Source: Acd1 sp049973945 (lineage in GTDB: Archaea > Thermoproteota > Thermoprotei_A > Sulfolobales > Sulfolobaceae). From it: 13,557 nt of DNA. The position numbers and the translations under genes were made by a program. The notes below the pieces were generated by a model. It did not search any database and was not told the DNA's origin. It worked only from the letters and a program-made list of their open reading frames with translations. How positions within the stretch are numbered: position 1 is the stretch's first letter; the number at the start of each line of letters is the position of its first letter. The stretch covers positions 1 through 13,557 of the forward strand of contig JBMFJH010000027.1 in NCBI GenBank assembly GCA_049973945.1. Direction: 5' to 3'. Shown piece by piece: positions 5,928 through 12,071 of this stretch.

Positions 5928-6632
5928 TCATTTCTTGGCTATCTCGAAATACGACCAAGCCCCCATCTTCTTCGCGCTCTTGACATCAAAATAGGTGGAC
6001 AAGGAGCCCAGGTAGTAGTCGTAGCTCCTCAGCTTGAGTCCCCACCAGTTAGCGAGTGCTCTATCTATGAAATTATTGTCGCTCATGACTATGATCACTC
6101 CCCTACCGTTCGGCTTCAGAACCCTGGCGATCTCCTTAATCGCTTGGATGGGGTCGTCGAGCATGTGTATGACAAAGAGGGAGCTGACTGAATCGAACGC
6201 GTTGTCGCTGAACGGTAAATTCCTCGCGTCTCCCCTCACGACTAATACGTTCGGCCTCTTCCTCTTCAAGTACCTGAGGAACTTCAAGGAGATGTCGAGA
6301 CCCACGCAAGTTTTACATTTAGCGAAGTCGAAGAGCTTACCGCTACCTGTCCCTACGTCTAGGTGCTTCTCCCCCATAACGGAGGCCGCACTTTTCATAA
6401 TTGAAGAGTAAGTCGTGCCGGCGGTCAAAGTCAAGCCTAAGGGGGCCCAGACTGTCTCGTAGAAAGGCGCGACCTTCTCGAGAACGTCGTGCGTTTTGAC
6501 GTCCTTCATTAGGAAGTTCACTATCCCCTCTTCCTCTCTGAACTCGTGGCCTTTCTCACACCTCCACTTGGCGATTATTCTCGACCCGTCTATGGGGCAC
6601 CTGAACAGACCCAGTACGTCTTCAGAGTTCAA
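5928..6632 (-). CDS. Class I SAM-dependent methyltransferase with degenerate zinc-ribbon N-terminus
   Basis: The 234-residue protein begins with a short RlmA/Trm112-like zinc-knuckle pattern: Cys12-Pro-Ile-Asp15 ... Cys25-Glu-Lys-Gly-His29-Glu-Phe. The second Cys of the usual CxxC is Asp, so metal binding may be weaker or lost. A Rossmann methyltransferase domain follows: motif I HLDVGTGSGK (90-99), acidic ribose-binding Asp113 in VGLDIS, Asp135 in VRGDARNLPF, motif IV AFDSVSSLFVIHML (145-158) and the post-motif helix EIARVLKPNGRGVIIV. This resembles UbiE/Methyltransf_11 enzymes, whose substrates range from small molecules to rRNA; the substrate here cannot be read from the sequence. The ATG at 6632 overlaps the end of mobB by 4 bases, so the two are cotranscribed. 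It ends 99 bases from the glycine-zipper gene. Confidence 0.85.
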   Translation of the reverse strand: MNSEDVLGLFRCPIDGSRIIAKWRCEKGHEFREEEGIVNFLMKDVKTHDVLEKVAPFYETVWAPLGLTLTAGTTYSSIMKSAASVMGEKHLDVGTGSGKLFDFAKCKTCVGLDISLKFLRYLKRKRPNVLVVRGDARNLPFSDNAFDSVSSLFVIHMLDDPIQAIKEIARVLKPNGRGVIIVMSDNNFIDRALANWWGLKLRSYDYYLGSLSTYFDVKSAKKMGAWSYFEIAKK

Positions 6633-7063
6633 CCCTGTTCCAGGAGTCTTATCAGGTCGCTCAAATAACTCTTCGGCTCAAGCGTTTTCCGCAGGCAAGG
6701 CTCTAAGACCCTCAACATCTCCTCCGCCTTTGCGTCAATTTCCTCTGGCGAAGCTATCTCGACCCTTATGGGGGCCTTGAAGTCCTTGAACCCCTCTAAT
6801 AGGATCACGTCCACTTGGAGGCAGTTGACGAACGATGGATCAACGAAGAAACCCGTTAAGCCCTTGGGATCCTTGAGTATCACGACGTCGCTGCCCGACT
6901 CCCGGAGCCTGTAAGTGTCCTTACCTTGCAGGTCGATAACGTGGTGGGAGTGCTTTATCACAGCTACCCTAAATCCTCTGTCCTTCAGAACCCTTATCAC
7001 CTTCTCGAGTACTGCAGTCTTACCCGTGTCCTTCCCGCCTACAATTTGAGCTATACACGCCAT
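6629..7063 (-). CDS. mobB: Molybdopterin-guanine dinucleotide biosynthesis protein MobB
   Basis: This 144-residue P-loop protein assists MobA in attaching GMP to molybdopterin; in bacteria MobB binds GTP. A Walker A loop GGKDTGKT (9-16) follows the first strand. Then come VAVIKHSHHVIDLQGKDTY (33-51) and RLRESGSDVVIL, matching the family's KH...D..GKDSYRHREAGA region, and a Walker B-like strand VDVILLEGFKD (84-94), where LLEGFK is a family signature. The length is somewhat short of bacterial MobB (about 170). The start is ATG at 7063, and the gene is divergent from moeA across 40 bases. The methyltransferase gene follows with a 4-base overlap. Together with moeA and mobA it makes this a molybdenum (or tungsten) cofactor locus. 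Confidence 0.93.
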   Translation of the reverse strand: MACIAQIVGGKDTGKTAVLEKVIRVLKDRGFRVAVIKHSHHVIDLQGKDTYRLRESGSDVVILKDPKGLTGFFVDPSFVNCLQVDVILLEGFKDFKAPIRVEIASPEEIDAKAEEMLRVLEPCLRKTLEPKSYLSDLIRLLEQG

Positions 7064-7072
7064 TAGTTAAGT

Positions 7073-7081
7073 CAAATATAG
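7073..7081 (+). promoter_or_regulatory. TATA-like box of moeA
   Basis: CAAATATAG is centred 27 bases before the moeA ATG at 7104, consistent with a leaderless message. It sits in the 40-base gap shared with divergent mobB, so both promoters must overlap and could be controlled together. Confidence 0.5.
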
Positions 7082-7103
7082 TACGAGGGAAACATTTTCA
7101 ACT

Positions 7104-8267
7104 ATGCTAATACCGATAGAGGAAGCTCACGCACTAATAGAGAAATCGTTTGCCAAGTTCAGCAATGTAAGGAGCGTCAAGGTTTGGGAGGCCCTGGGTA
7201 AGGTAGTGGCGACGGACTTGGTATCTCCCATAGACATTCCAGAAAGGCCTCTGTCCGCCATGGACGGTTATGCCGTGAGGACTTCAGACTTAGAGAAGTT
7301 CCCCAAGCTCAGGGTAGCTGGCAAGAGCTTTCCTTCCTCTTACACTGTCCAGGAGTTGAAAGAAGGGGAGGCGATCTACGTCACCACTGGCTCTCCCGTT
7401 CCGTTGGGAGCGGACGCGGTCGTAAGGGTTGAGGCCGTGAGGCTGGAGGGCGACTTCGTCACCGCAAGCGTAAGGCCCAAGCCTGGACAGGACATTAGGC
7501 CGCAAGGAGAGGACTTCAGGCGAGGGGAAACGTTAGTCAAGGCAGGGACTCTCCTGAACGAGAGGCAGTTGGCCCTCTTGCTGAGGGCTGGAGTCGAAGA
7601 GGTTCCGGTGCTTGACGTTAAGTCGTGTGTCTTCGCCACTGGAGACGAGATCTCCCCGTTTTATCGCAGTGAGCCGGGCAGAATCAGGGACTCCATTGCT
7701 CCTACTATCCTGGCGTACTTGAACCGCTTCGGTAAGGCCGAATACTTAGGAGTCGTGAGGGACGATCAAAGGGAGATCGAGTCCGCAATTTCGAAAGCCG
7801 CGAACGAGTGCGATTTGATCGTGTCGATCGGCGGGTCGTCCATGGGCGAAAGGGACTACGTCAAGAAGGTGGTCTCGAAGCTAGGAGATCTGCTGTTCGA
7901 AGGGGTTAACGTAAACGTAATCAAAAGATGTGGTATAGGAAAAGTCGGCGATAAGCCCTTCGTGGCCCTCCCTGGGCAAGTCGTGTCCGCAGTTACCTCA
8001 TTTCACGAGTTCGGCCTCCACGTCATCGAAAAGTTAACTGGGATCTCGATGAGGAGAACCAGGAAGGTCACGCTGGCCAACGACGTGAGCGTCAAGCACA
8101 GCATGGACTCGACCTATTTAGTAAAGGTCGAGGACGGCCGAGCCACCACTCTACGGTGGGGGGTCGGGCTTTACAGCGAGCTAGCGAAAGCCGACGGGTA
8201 CACAGTCCTCAAAAGAGGCGTCACATATAAGCAGGGCGACCTCATTGACGTCTCGTTCTTCTTATAG
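7104..8267 (+). CDS. moeA: Molybdopterin molybdenumtransferase MoeA
   Basis: MoeA inserts molybdate (or tungstate) into adenylylated molybdopterin. The 387-residue length is normal. Domains read in order: the N-terminal substrate-binding part with RPLSAMDGYAVR (48-59, catalytic Asp54); the YVTTGSPVPLGADAVVRVE strand region (92-110); PGQDIRPQGEDFRRGETLV (128-145); the MoCF-like domain with FATGDEIS (177-184) and LIVSIGGSSMGERDY (238-252, Asp251); the FVALPGQVVSAVTSF loop (286-300); and the C-terminal beta barrel to residue 387. Two core motifs differ from the usual form: SGGVSVGxxD reads IGGSSMGERD, and LPGNPVSA reads LPGQVVSA. These may be archaeal variants. The ATG at 7104 is supported by the TATA spacing. 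mobA overlaps the 3' end by 23 bases, so the pair is an operon. Confidence 0.95.
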   Translation: MLIPIEEAHALIEKSFAKFSNVRSVKVWEALGKVVATDLVSPIDIPERPLSAMDGYAVRTSDLEKFPKLRVAGKSFPSSYTVQELKEGEAIYVTTGSPVPLGADAVVRVEAVRLEGDFVTASVRPKPGQDIRPQGEDFRRGETLVKAGTLLNERQLALLLRAGVEEVPVLDVKSCVFATGDEISPFYRSEPGRIRDSIAPTILAYLNRFGKAEYLGVVRDDQREIESAISKAANECDLIVSIGGSSMGERDYVKKVVSKLGDLLFEGVNVNVIKRCGIGKVGDKPFVALPGQVVSAVTSFHEFGLHVIEKLTGISMRRTRKVTLANDVSVKHSMDSTYLVKVEDGRATTLRWGVGLYSELAKADGYTVLKRGVTYKQGDLIDVSFFL

Positions 8268-8793
8268 GGTTGTAATACTCGCGGGAGGTAAGTCAGTAAG
8301 GTTCGGCGTCGACAAGTGTTCGTTCGAGTGGAACGGCCTAAGCCCTCTCGCGAGGCTGACGAAGGAGTTCGAGGATATGGAGGTCATTATCCTCACCGAC
8401 AGACCCAGAGGTTTTCCCAACGAACTGCTGGACAGGGAACTGAAGGGCCCATACGTAGCCGTTAGGTACGCCGTCAAGGAGCTCAAGTTGAACGGTAAAC
8501 TGTTCGTTGTAGGCTGCGACTACCCTTTTGCGAACCGTCGCCTTAGCGACGTCCTTTGCAAATTCGAGGCGAACGCCGTCGTTCCGGTCGTGAACGGAGT
8601 TCCCCAGTACCTAATCGCGTGTTACAGTTCGAGTGTCTTCAAAGAAGGGTGCTACAGTTTCGCTGGGTGTATCGACGACCCCTACCTGATAGACGCTAGG
8701 AGCCTGGGTTATTACGGAGTTCCAACTTATAGCTTCCTGACAGCCAACCGAGTGAACGACCTAATCCTGTCGCCTTCTATACATAGAGAATAA
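8245..8793 (+). CDS. mobA: Molybdenum cofactor guanylyltransferase MobA
   Basis: MobA transfers GMP from GTP to molybdopterin to form the guanine dinucleotide cofactor. The 182-residue protein shows the nucleotidyltransferase signature VVILAGGKSVRFGVDK (9-24), ELKGPYVAVRYAV (65-77, the GP loop that contacts the nucleotide), the metal-binding VVGCDYPFAN (88-97, Asp92), and QYLIACY (121-127, equivalent to QPLFALY), closing with NRVNDLI, like the usual NVNTPEDL. Six Cys residues are present, more than expected. The only start upstream of the conserved first strand is TTG at 8245, inside the end of moeA, so translation is probably coupled. Its last bases form the first copy of an 18-base direct repeat. 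The GMP-type cofactor would serve DMSO-reductase-like enzymes, none of which is in the window. Confidence 0.9.
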   Translation: MTSRSSYRVVILAGGKSVRFGVDKCSFEWNGLSPLARLTKEFEDMEVIILTDRPRGFPNELLDRELKGPYVAVRYAVKELKLNGKLFVVGCDYPFANRRLSDVLCKFEANAVVPVVNGVPQYLIACYSSSVFKEGCYSFAGCIDDPYLIDARSLGYYGVPTYSFLTANRVNDLILSPSIHRE

Positions 8794-8843
8794 GGGACGT
8801 AGTTAAAGTAACCCTCAGCATTACCCCTTCTATAAATAGAGAA
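8773..8843. repeat. 18-base near-perfect direct repeat pair downstream of mobA
   Basis: The two copies, at 8773-8790 and 8826-8843, read CCTTCTATAcATAGAGAA and CCTTCTATAaATAGAGAA (17 of 18 identical), with 35 bases between them. Each contains a small dyad CTAT-n2-ATAG. The first copy encodes the last six residues of MobA (PSIHRE). The role is unknown: binding site, processing site or local duplication. Confidence 0.5.
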
Positions 8844-8896
8844 CGGTTGAACAATGTATGTTAATCAGCATATTATAATAACATTTATTCATTCTT

Positions 8897-8941
8897 AAAA
8901 CGTAGCTCCTCAAAAACAACTCATTCGTGACGTTTTTAAAT
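8897..8941. other. Possible hairpin / T-tract in the AT-rich gap between mobA and the next operon
   Basis: AAAACGT (8897-8903) is the exact complement of ACGTTTT (8930-8936), with a 26-base loop, and the right arm runs into a T-rich TTTTTAAA. This could end the moeA-mobA message. TTTTTAAATT is also an acceptable TATA box for the next operon (predicted start near 8963). The sequence alone does not decide between them. Nothing else in 8794-9015 looks coding. Confidence 0.25.
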
Positions 8942-9015
8942 TACGCAACCATTCAACATTGTTTCTTCACCGAATTCTTTTTACGGCTACTTACGATATT
9001 CTATATACGATAAAA

Positions 9016-9072
9016 ATGGCTAAGAAGAAGGAGCAGAAGCAGGGGCAACAGCAGGCCCAGAAGAAGAAGTAA
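9016..9072 (+). CDS. 18-residue Lys/Gln-rich peptide (possible small gene or leader)
   Basis: An ATG at 9016 opens a short frame, MAKKKEQKQGQQQAQKKK, ended by TAA. It is made only of Lys (8), Gln (6), Ala (2), Glu, Gly and Met, and is strongly basic and probably unstructured. Base composition rises sharply in G and A compared with the AT-rich gap before it, as expected of coding sequence. The TAA is followed 39 bases later by the TTG start of the methyltransferase gene in the same frame. A TTG at 8959 would add 19 residues, but that extension looks non-coding. A TATA-like ATTCTATATAC (8997-9007) is too close to the ATG to drive it, so transcription would have to start further up. It may be a real micro-protein, a regulatory upstream frame, or chance. 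Confidence 0.4.
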   Translation: MAKKKEQKQGQQQAQKKK

Positions 9073-9111
9073 CACTACTTCAGTTTTGACATTAATAAAG
9101 GTAACTCTTTT

Positions 9112-9615
9112 TTGACGGCGAAACGCTCTTTTCCAGGGCAGTCTGTGCTGAAGACTCCTTTCGTCCCAACGCCGTATGAGACCGGCCTCGAGCTCCTCAA
9201 GTGCTTAAACGTAACCAAAAACGACGTGGTAGTTGACCTCGGCTCTGGCGACGGACGAATTCCGTTCATAGCCGTCAGCGAGATGAACGCGAGGGCCGGA
9301 ATCGGCATAGAAATTGACGAAAGGCTCTGCAAGGAGAGCTACACCAAACTGGGAGACCGCATAGAGATCATATGTGGCGACCTGTATTTCGTGCTCCCTG
9401 GGATAATCAGGAGGGCTACAGTCATCACGGCTTACCTGACCCCGATGCTGGTCGAAGAGCTCGAAAAGGCGCTGATCCAGCTTCAAGTGAGGAACGTCAG
9501 GATAGGGTTGCACGACTTCCCGTTCCCCCACATTAAGCCGTCAAGGGTCGCGAAGGCCGTAGCGCAAGGCATCCTGTGGCCTATAGAATCCACTCTCTAC
9601 TGTTATGAGCTATGA
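9112..9615 (+). CDS. aKMT-like small class I methyltransferase (probable protein lysine methyltransferase)
   Basis: The 167-residue protein has the compact layout of the archaeal lysine methyltransferase aKMT4 of Sulfolobus: an N-terminal FVPTPYETGLELLKCLNV (17-34), SAM motif I VVVDLGSGDGRIPFIA (39-54), acidic post-I strand GIGIEIDERL (63-72, Glu67), CGDLY with Asp90, and VITAYLTP (104-111) at the usual motif IV/V region. In Sulfolobus that enzyme methylates many surface lysines of chromatin and other proteins; the assignment here rests on remembered family features, and a general DOT1-like or RNA methyltransferase remains possible. No ATG is available; TTG at 9112 follows AAAGGTAA at good spacing. 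dph6 begins inside its stop codon (ATGA), so translation is coupled. A Lys-rich peptide is encoded just upstream. Confidence 0.75.
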   Translation: MTAKRSFPGQSVLKTPFVPTPYETGLELLKCLNVTKNDVVVDLGSGDGRIPFIAVSEMNARAGIGIEIDERLCKESYTKLGDRIEIICGDLYFVLPGIIRRATVITAYLTPMLVEELEKALIQLQVRNVRIGLHDFPFPHIKPSRVAKAVAQGILWPIESTLYCYEL

Positions 9616-10280
9616 AGGTCTGCGCGTTGTATTCTGGGGGGAAGGACAGCACCTACGCGATACACTGGGCAGTGTTGCACGGCTTCGAGGTAGTCAGGAC
9701 TGTAACGCTGGTTCCACTCAACAGGGAGTCGTGGATGTTCCAAGTCCCTAACGTGGCCTGGGCGCCATTGGCGAGCGAGGCCATGGGAATCGGATCGATG
9801 GTTTTCTTCACTAGTGGACTCAAGGACAAGGAGCTGGACGACTTGAGAAGGGCGTTCGAAGCCTGCAAGGCCATAGGAGCCAGGGGGATAGTGAGCGGGG
9901 CACTGTTGAGCGACTACCAAAGGATGAACATTGCGGTGGTGGCTGAGGACGTAGGCCTAAAGGCCTATTCCCCCCTTTGGAGGAAGGACCAAGCGAAGTA
10001 CATGGAGGAGTTGGTCGACGAGGGATTCGAGATACTGATCACTTCCGCCTCAGCTTACGGCTTCCCGTTCGAACTAGTCGGCAAAGTCCTGGATCACGAA
10101 GGGGTGAGGAAGGTGATAGAGGTTTCGAAGAGGTTCGGCTTCAACCCAGCCTTCGAGGGCGGGGAGGCGGAAACTTTCGTGATCTACGCCCCTTTATTCA
10201 AGAGGAGACTGTACGTGGAGGGGGAGAAGAAGAGGCTGGGTGAGTACGAGTGGGTCTACGCGATAAGACGTATACTCTGA
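9612..10280 (+). CDS. dph6: Diphthine--ammonia ligase (Dph6)
   Basis: Dph6 carries out the last step of diphthamide synthesis on elongation factor 2: ATP-dependent amidation of diphthine. The 222-residue protein is an ATP pyrophosphatase. A PP-loop LYSGGKDSTYA (6-16) is followed by the family block RGIVSGALLSDYQRMNI (91-107), YSPLWRKDQ (119-127), the helix MEELVDEGFEILITSASA and the signature NPAFEGGEAETFVI (178-191), which is specific to this family rather than to other PP-loop enzymes. Length is typical of the archaeal form. The ATG at 9612 overlaps the methyltransferase stop (ATGA), and the amidohydrolase gene starts 31 bases before this gene's end, so the three are one operon. The first step of the pathway uses S-adenosylmethionine and releases methylthioadenosine, which fits the downstream deaminase. 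Confidence 0.95.
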   Translation: MKVCALYSGGKDSTYAIHWAVLHGFEVVRTVTLVPLNRESWMFQVPNVAWAPLASEAMGIGSMVFFTSGLKDKELDDLRRAFEACKAIGARGIVSGALLSDYQRMNIAVVAEDVGLKAYSPLWRKDQAKYMEELVDEGFEILITSASAYGFPFELVGKVLDHEGVRKVIEVSKRFGFNPAFEGGEAETFVIYAPLFKRRLYVEGEKKRLGEYEWVYAIRRIL

Positions 10281-11488
10281 CGAAGTGCAGGGCCGTAATT
10301 AAGGACGCTAACACGGTCGAAACTGACGTGAACGTGGTGATAGAGAAGGGAGTGATCAAGCGCTTGGACAAGCGGGAAAAGGAGGGCGACGAGCTAGATT
10401 GTAACGAGTATGTAGTCGTTCCAGGATTAGTTAACGCCCACACCCACGCCGCAATGGTAGCACTAAGGGGCTACGGTGACGACAAGGAACTCAACGAGTG
10501 GCTCCAAGACATGTGGTCGTTCGAGAGGAGTTTCCCTAAGGAACTGATGAGGCTTTCCACCCTGATTGCCGCCCTAGAGATGCTGGAGAGGGGGGTCTCT
10601 GCTTTCGTCGACATGTACTTCAATCCCGAAGACGTCTTAGAAGCGACGGAGCTCTACGGGGTAAGGGCGCAGGCCGGCTATACCTTCCTCGACTCGATGT
10701 TCGACCCCTCCAACGTGATGAAAAACCAAAGGTCTCTTAGGCGAACTGAGCTCTTTACGCCAATCGTCAACGTGCACAGTCCCTACGCGGTCTCGAAGGA
10801 GACGTTGAGGTCGGCGTTCGATTTGGCGAGAGAGCTGAAACAAAGGGTACAGATCCACGTGTCCGAAACGAGAATGGAGGCCTTCGTCATAAAAAGGGCT
10901 TACGGCCTGTTCCCCGTCGAATACCTCCTAAAGCAGGGCTTGCCGAAGGGCTCACAGCTCGTTCACCTGGGGTGGGTCACTAGTTGGGAACTGGCACAGC
11001 TCAAGGACTACTTCGCGACTTACTGCCCCACTTCGTCAATGAAGTTAGCTACAGCTGGAGCCTTCCCGCTTCGCGAGGCTTTTGACCAGAGGGTGAGCGT
11101 CAGCTTGGGCACTGACGGACCGGCGAGCAATAACTCCCTCGACGTGTTCAGGGAGATGAAGAACGCCGTGCTCCAACAGAGGCACAACTATTGGGACGAC
11201 CGCATAGGGGCGAGGGACGTCTTCAAGATGGCGACCGAGGAGGGCTATAAGCTCATTGGGGTTAGAGGGGGCAGGGTTGAAGAAGGGTATGTCGCGGACT
11301 TGGCACTGCTAGACGCCGAAGAACTATATCCTTTCAAGGGCGATAGGCTGTTGTCCCATATAGTCTATTACGCGACTGGCGACATCGTTAAGGCGGTCAT
11401 CGTGAACGGCGAGCTCAAGTCCAAGGAGTGGATTAGGTCACGCAAAATCCAGCTGGTGAAAGAACTCAATTCCATGCTCACGAGCTGA
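10250..11488 (+). CDS. Amidohydrolase: SAH / methylthioadenosine / 5'-deoxyadenosine deaminase type
   Basis: The 412-residue enzyme is a metal-dependent amidohydrolase of the MtaD/DadD/TrzN group. Metal ligands are visible: His64 and His66 in VPGLVNAHTHAAM, His203 in VQIHVSETRME, Asp289 in LGTDGPASNN. Glu206 is the expected catalytic acid/base, and His239 in LVHLGW is a further conserved site. VHSPYAVS (175-182) corresponds to the HAPYTCS segment of the deaminases. Relatives deaminate S-adenosylhomocysteine, 5'-methylthioadenosine or 5'-deoxyadenosine to the inosine derivative; the preferred substrate cannot be read here. The C-terminal GVRGGRVEEGYVADLALLD is the usual closing beta sandwich. 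The start is GTG at 10250, within dph6 (31-base overlap). Its neighbours, a methyltransferase and Dph6, belong to pathways that generate such nucleosides. Its end overlaps the convergent Lrs14-like gene by 11 bases. Confidence 0.88.
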   Translation: MGLRDKTYTLTKCRAVIKDANTVETDVNVVIEKGVIKRLDKREKEGDELDCNEYVVVPGLVNAHTHAAMVALRGYGDDKELNEWLQDMWSFERSFPKELMRLSTLIAALEMLERGVSAFVDMYFNPEDVLEATELYGVRAQAGYTFLDSMFDPSNVMKNQRSLRRTELFTPIVNVHSPYAVSKETLRSAFDLARELKQRVQIHVSETRMEAFVIKRAYGLFPVEYLLKQGLPKGSQLVHLGWVTSWELAQLKDYFATYCPTSSMKLATAGAFPLREAFDQRVSVSLGTDGPASNNSLDVFREMKNAVLQQRHNYWDDRIGARDVFKMATEEGYKLIGVRGGRVEEGYVADLALLDAEELYPFKGDRLLSHIVYYATGDIVKAVIVNGELKSKEWIRSRKIQLVKELNSMLTS

Positions 11489-11855
11489 ACTGCGTCATCA
11501 CCAGGTCTTTTATGCTCTTAGTGCAGTCCTCGATCTCCCTAGTGAGTTTAGCCTTCAACTCCTCGTAGCTCATTGCGCTGTATAAGTACCTAGGCCTTCC
11601 GGCCTTGTTTCCGGGTTCCTTGATCCTCTTCACCAGATCCATTGAGAGAAGCTTGTTGAGGCTCCTGTTGACTGAGGCCTTGCTCAGTTGAAGCTCCTGC
11701 TCTAAGTCCTCAGTCGACTTAGGGCTGGACTTCAGGAGCGCCATAAGGACTTGGACGTCAGTCTCTGAAAGGCTATAACAGAAACTGAGTATGTCCATGA
11801 GCGTAAGCTCCTTCCCTGAGGGCAAAACGAACTTGCCCTGAGATACTGTAGACAT
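11478..11855 (-). CDS. Lrs14/AbfR-like winged-helix transcriptional regulator
   Basis: The 125-residue protein matches the Sulfolobales Lrs14-like family (including the biofilm regulator AbfR1). It has an N-terminal FVLPSGKELTLMDILSFCY (9-27), a winged helix with SETDVQVLMALL (30-41), a recognition helix LSKASVNRSLNKLLSMDLV (57-75), a wing KEPGNKAGRPRYLYSA (79-94), and a C-terminal dimerisation helix (96-122, ELKAKLTREIEDCTKSIKDL). These regulators bind their own promoters and those of surface and motility genes. The start is ATG at 11855, with a minus-strand TATA-like AATAAATAG about 35 bases upstream. A perfect 8-base inverted repeat surrounds the start codon, compatible with autoregulation. 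Cys26 and Cys111 could matter for redox sensing, but that is speculation. The gene is convergent with the deaminase. Confidence 0.87.
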   Translation of the reverse strand: MSTVSQGKFVLPSGKELTLMDILSFCYSLSETDVQVLMALLKSSPKSTEDLEQELQLSKASVNRSLNKLLSMDLVKRIKEPGNKAGRPRYLYSAMSYEELKAKLTREIEDCTKSIKDLVMTQFSS

Positions 11856-11868
11856 TTTATCTCAGATA
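11838..11868 (-). promoter_or_regulatory. Inverted repeat around the Lrs14-like start codon (candidate operator or hairpin)
   Basis: On the plus strand CTGAGATA (11838-11845) is the perfect complement of TATCTCAG (11858-11865), 12 bases apart. The second arm is also half of an 11-base palindrome TATCT-C-AGATA (11858-11868). The start codon (minus strand, 11853-11855) lies in the 12-base loop. It is either a regulator binding site at the transcription start or an mRNA hairpin. Confidence 0.45.
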
Positions 11869-12030
11869 GGAAATTGTGTATTCGGCTATTTATTGTTTAT
11901 CTAAATTGGTATTTGATTATTCTCCTAGGTATTACTCAATTTTAGGATGTTGAACGATTTCCGATTACTCTCCCGTAAAGGCTGGTTGTATTCACTGAAT
12001 CTAAAAGATCTATTCACAATATCATGATCA

Positions 12031-12049
12031 AGTTTAAATATTATTAAAG
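12031..12049 (+). promoter_or_regulatory. TATA-like region of the AbrB-like gene
   Basis: Two overlapping candidates, AGTTTAAATA (12031-12040) and ATTATTAAAG (12040-12049), lie 36 and 27 bases before the ATG at 12072; the second would give a leaderless message. A palindrome ATCATGAT at 12021-12028 sits directly upstream and could be a binding site. Confidence 0.4.
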
Positions 12050-12071
12050 AGATAACACAAATTTGAGAGTC

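Noticed and set aside
8773..8843. Two repeats with a 35-base gap resembling a minimal CRISPR unit
   Set aside because: The repeat is only 18 bases, one copy is coding sequence of mobA, no third copy is found one period (53 bases) on either side, and no cas gene is near.
9603..9920. Minus-strand 105-residue frame opposite dph6
   Set aside because: dph6 is certain on the plus strand; the opposing frame has low-complexity content without domain signatures.
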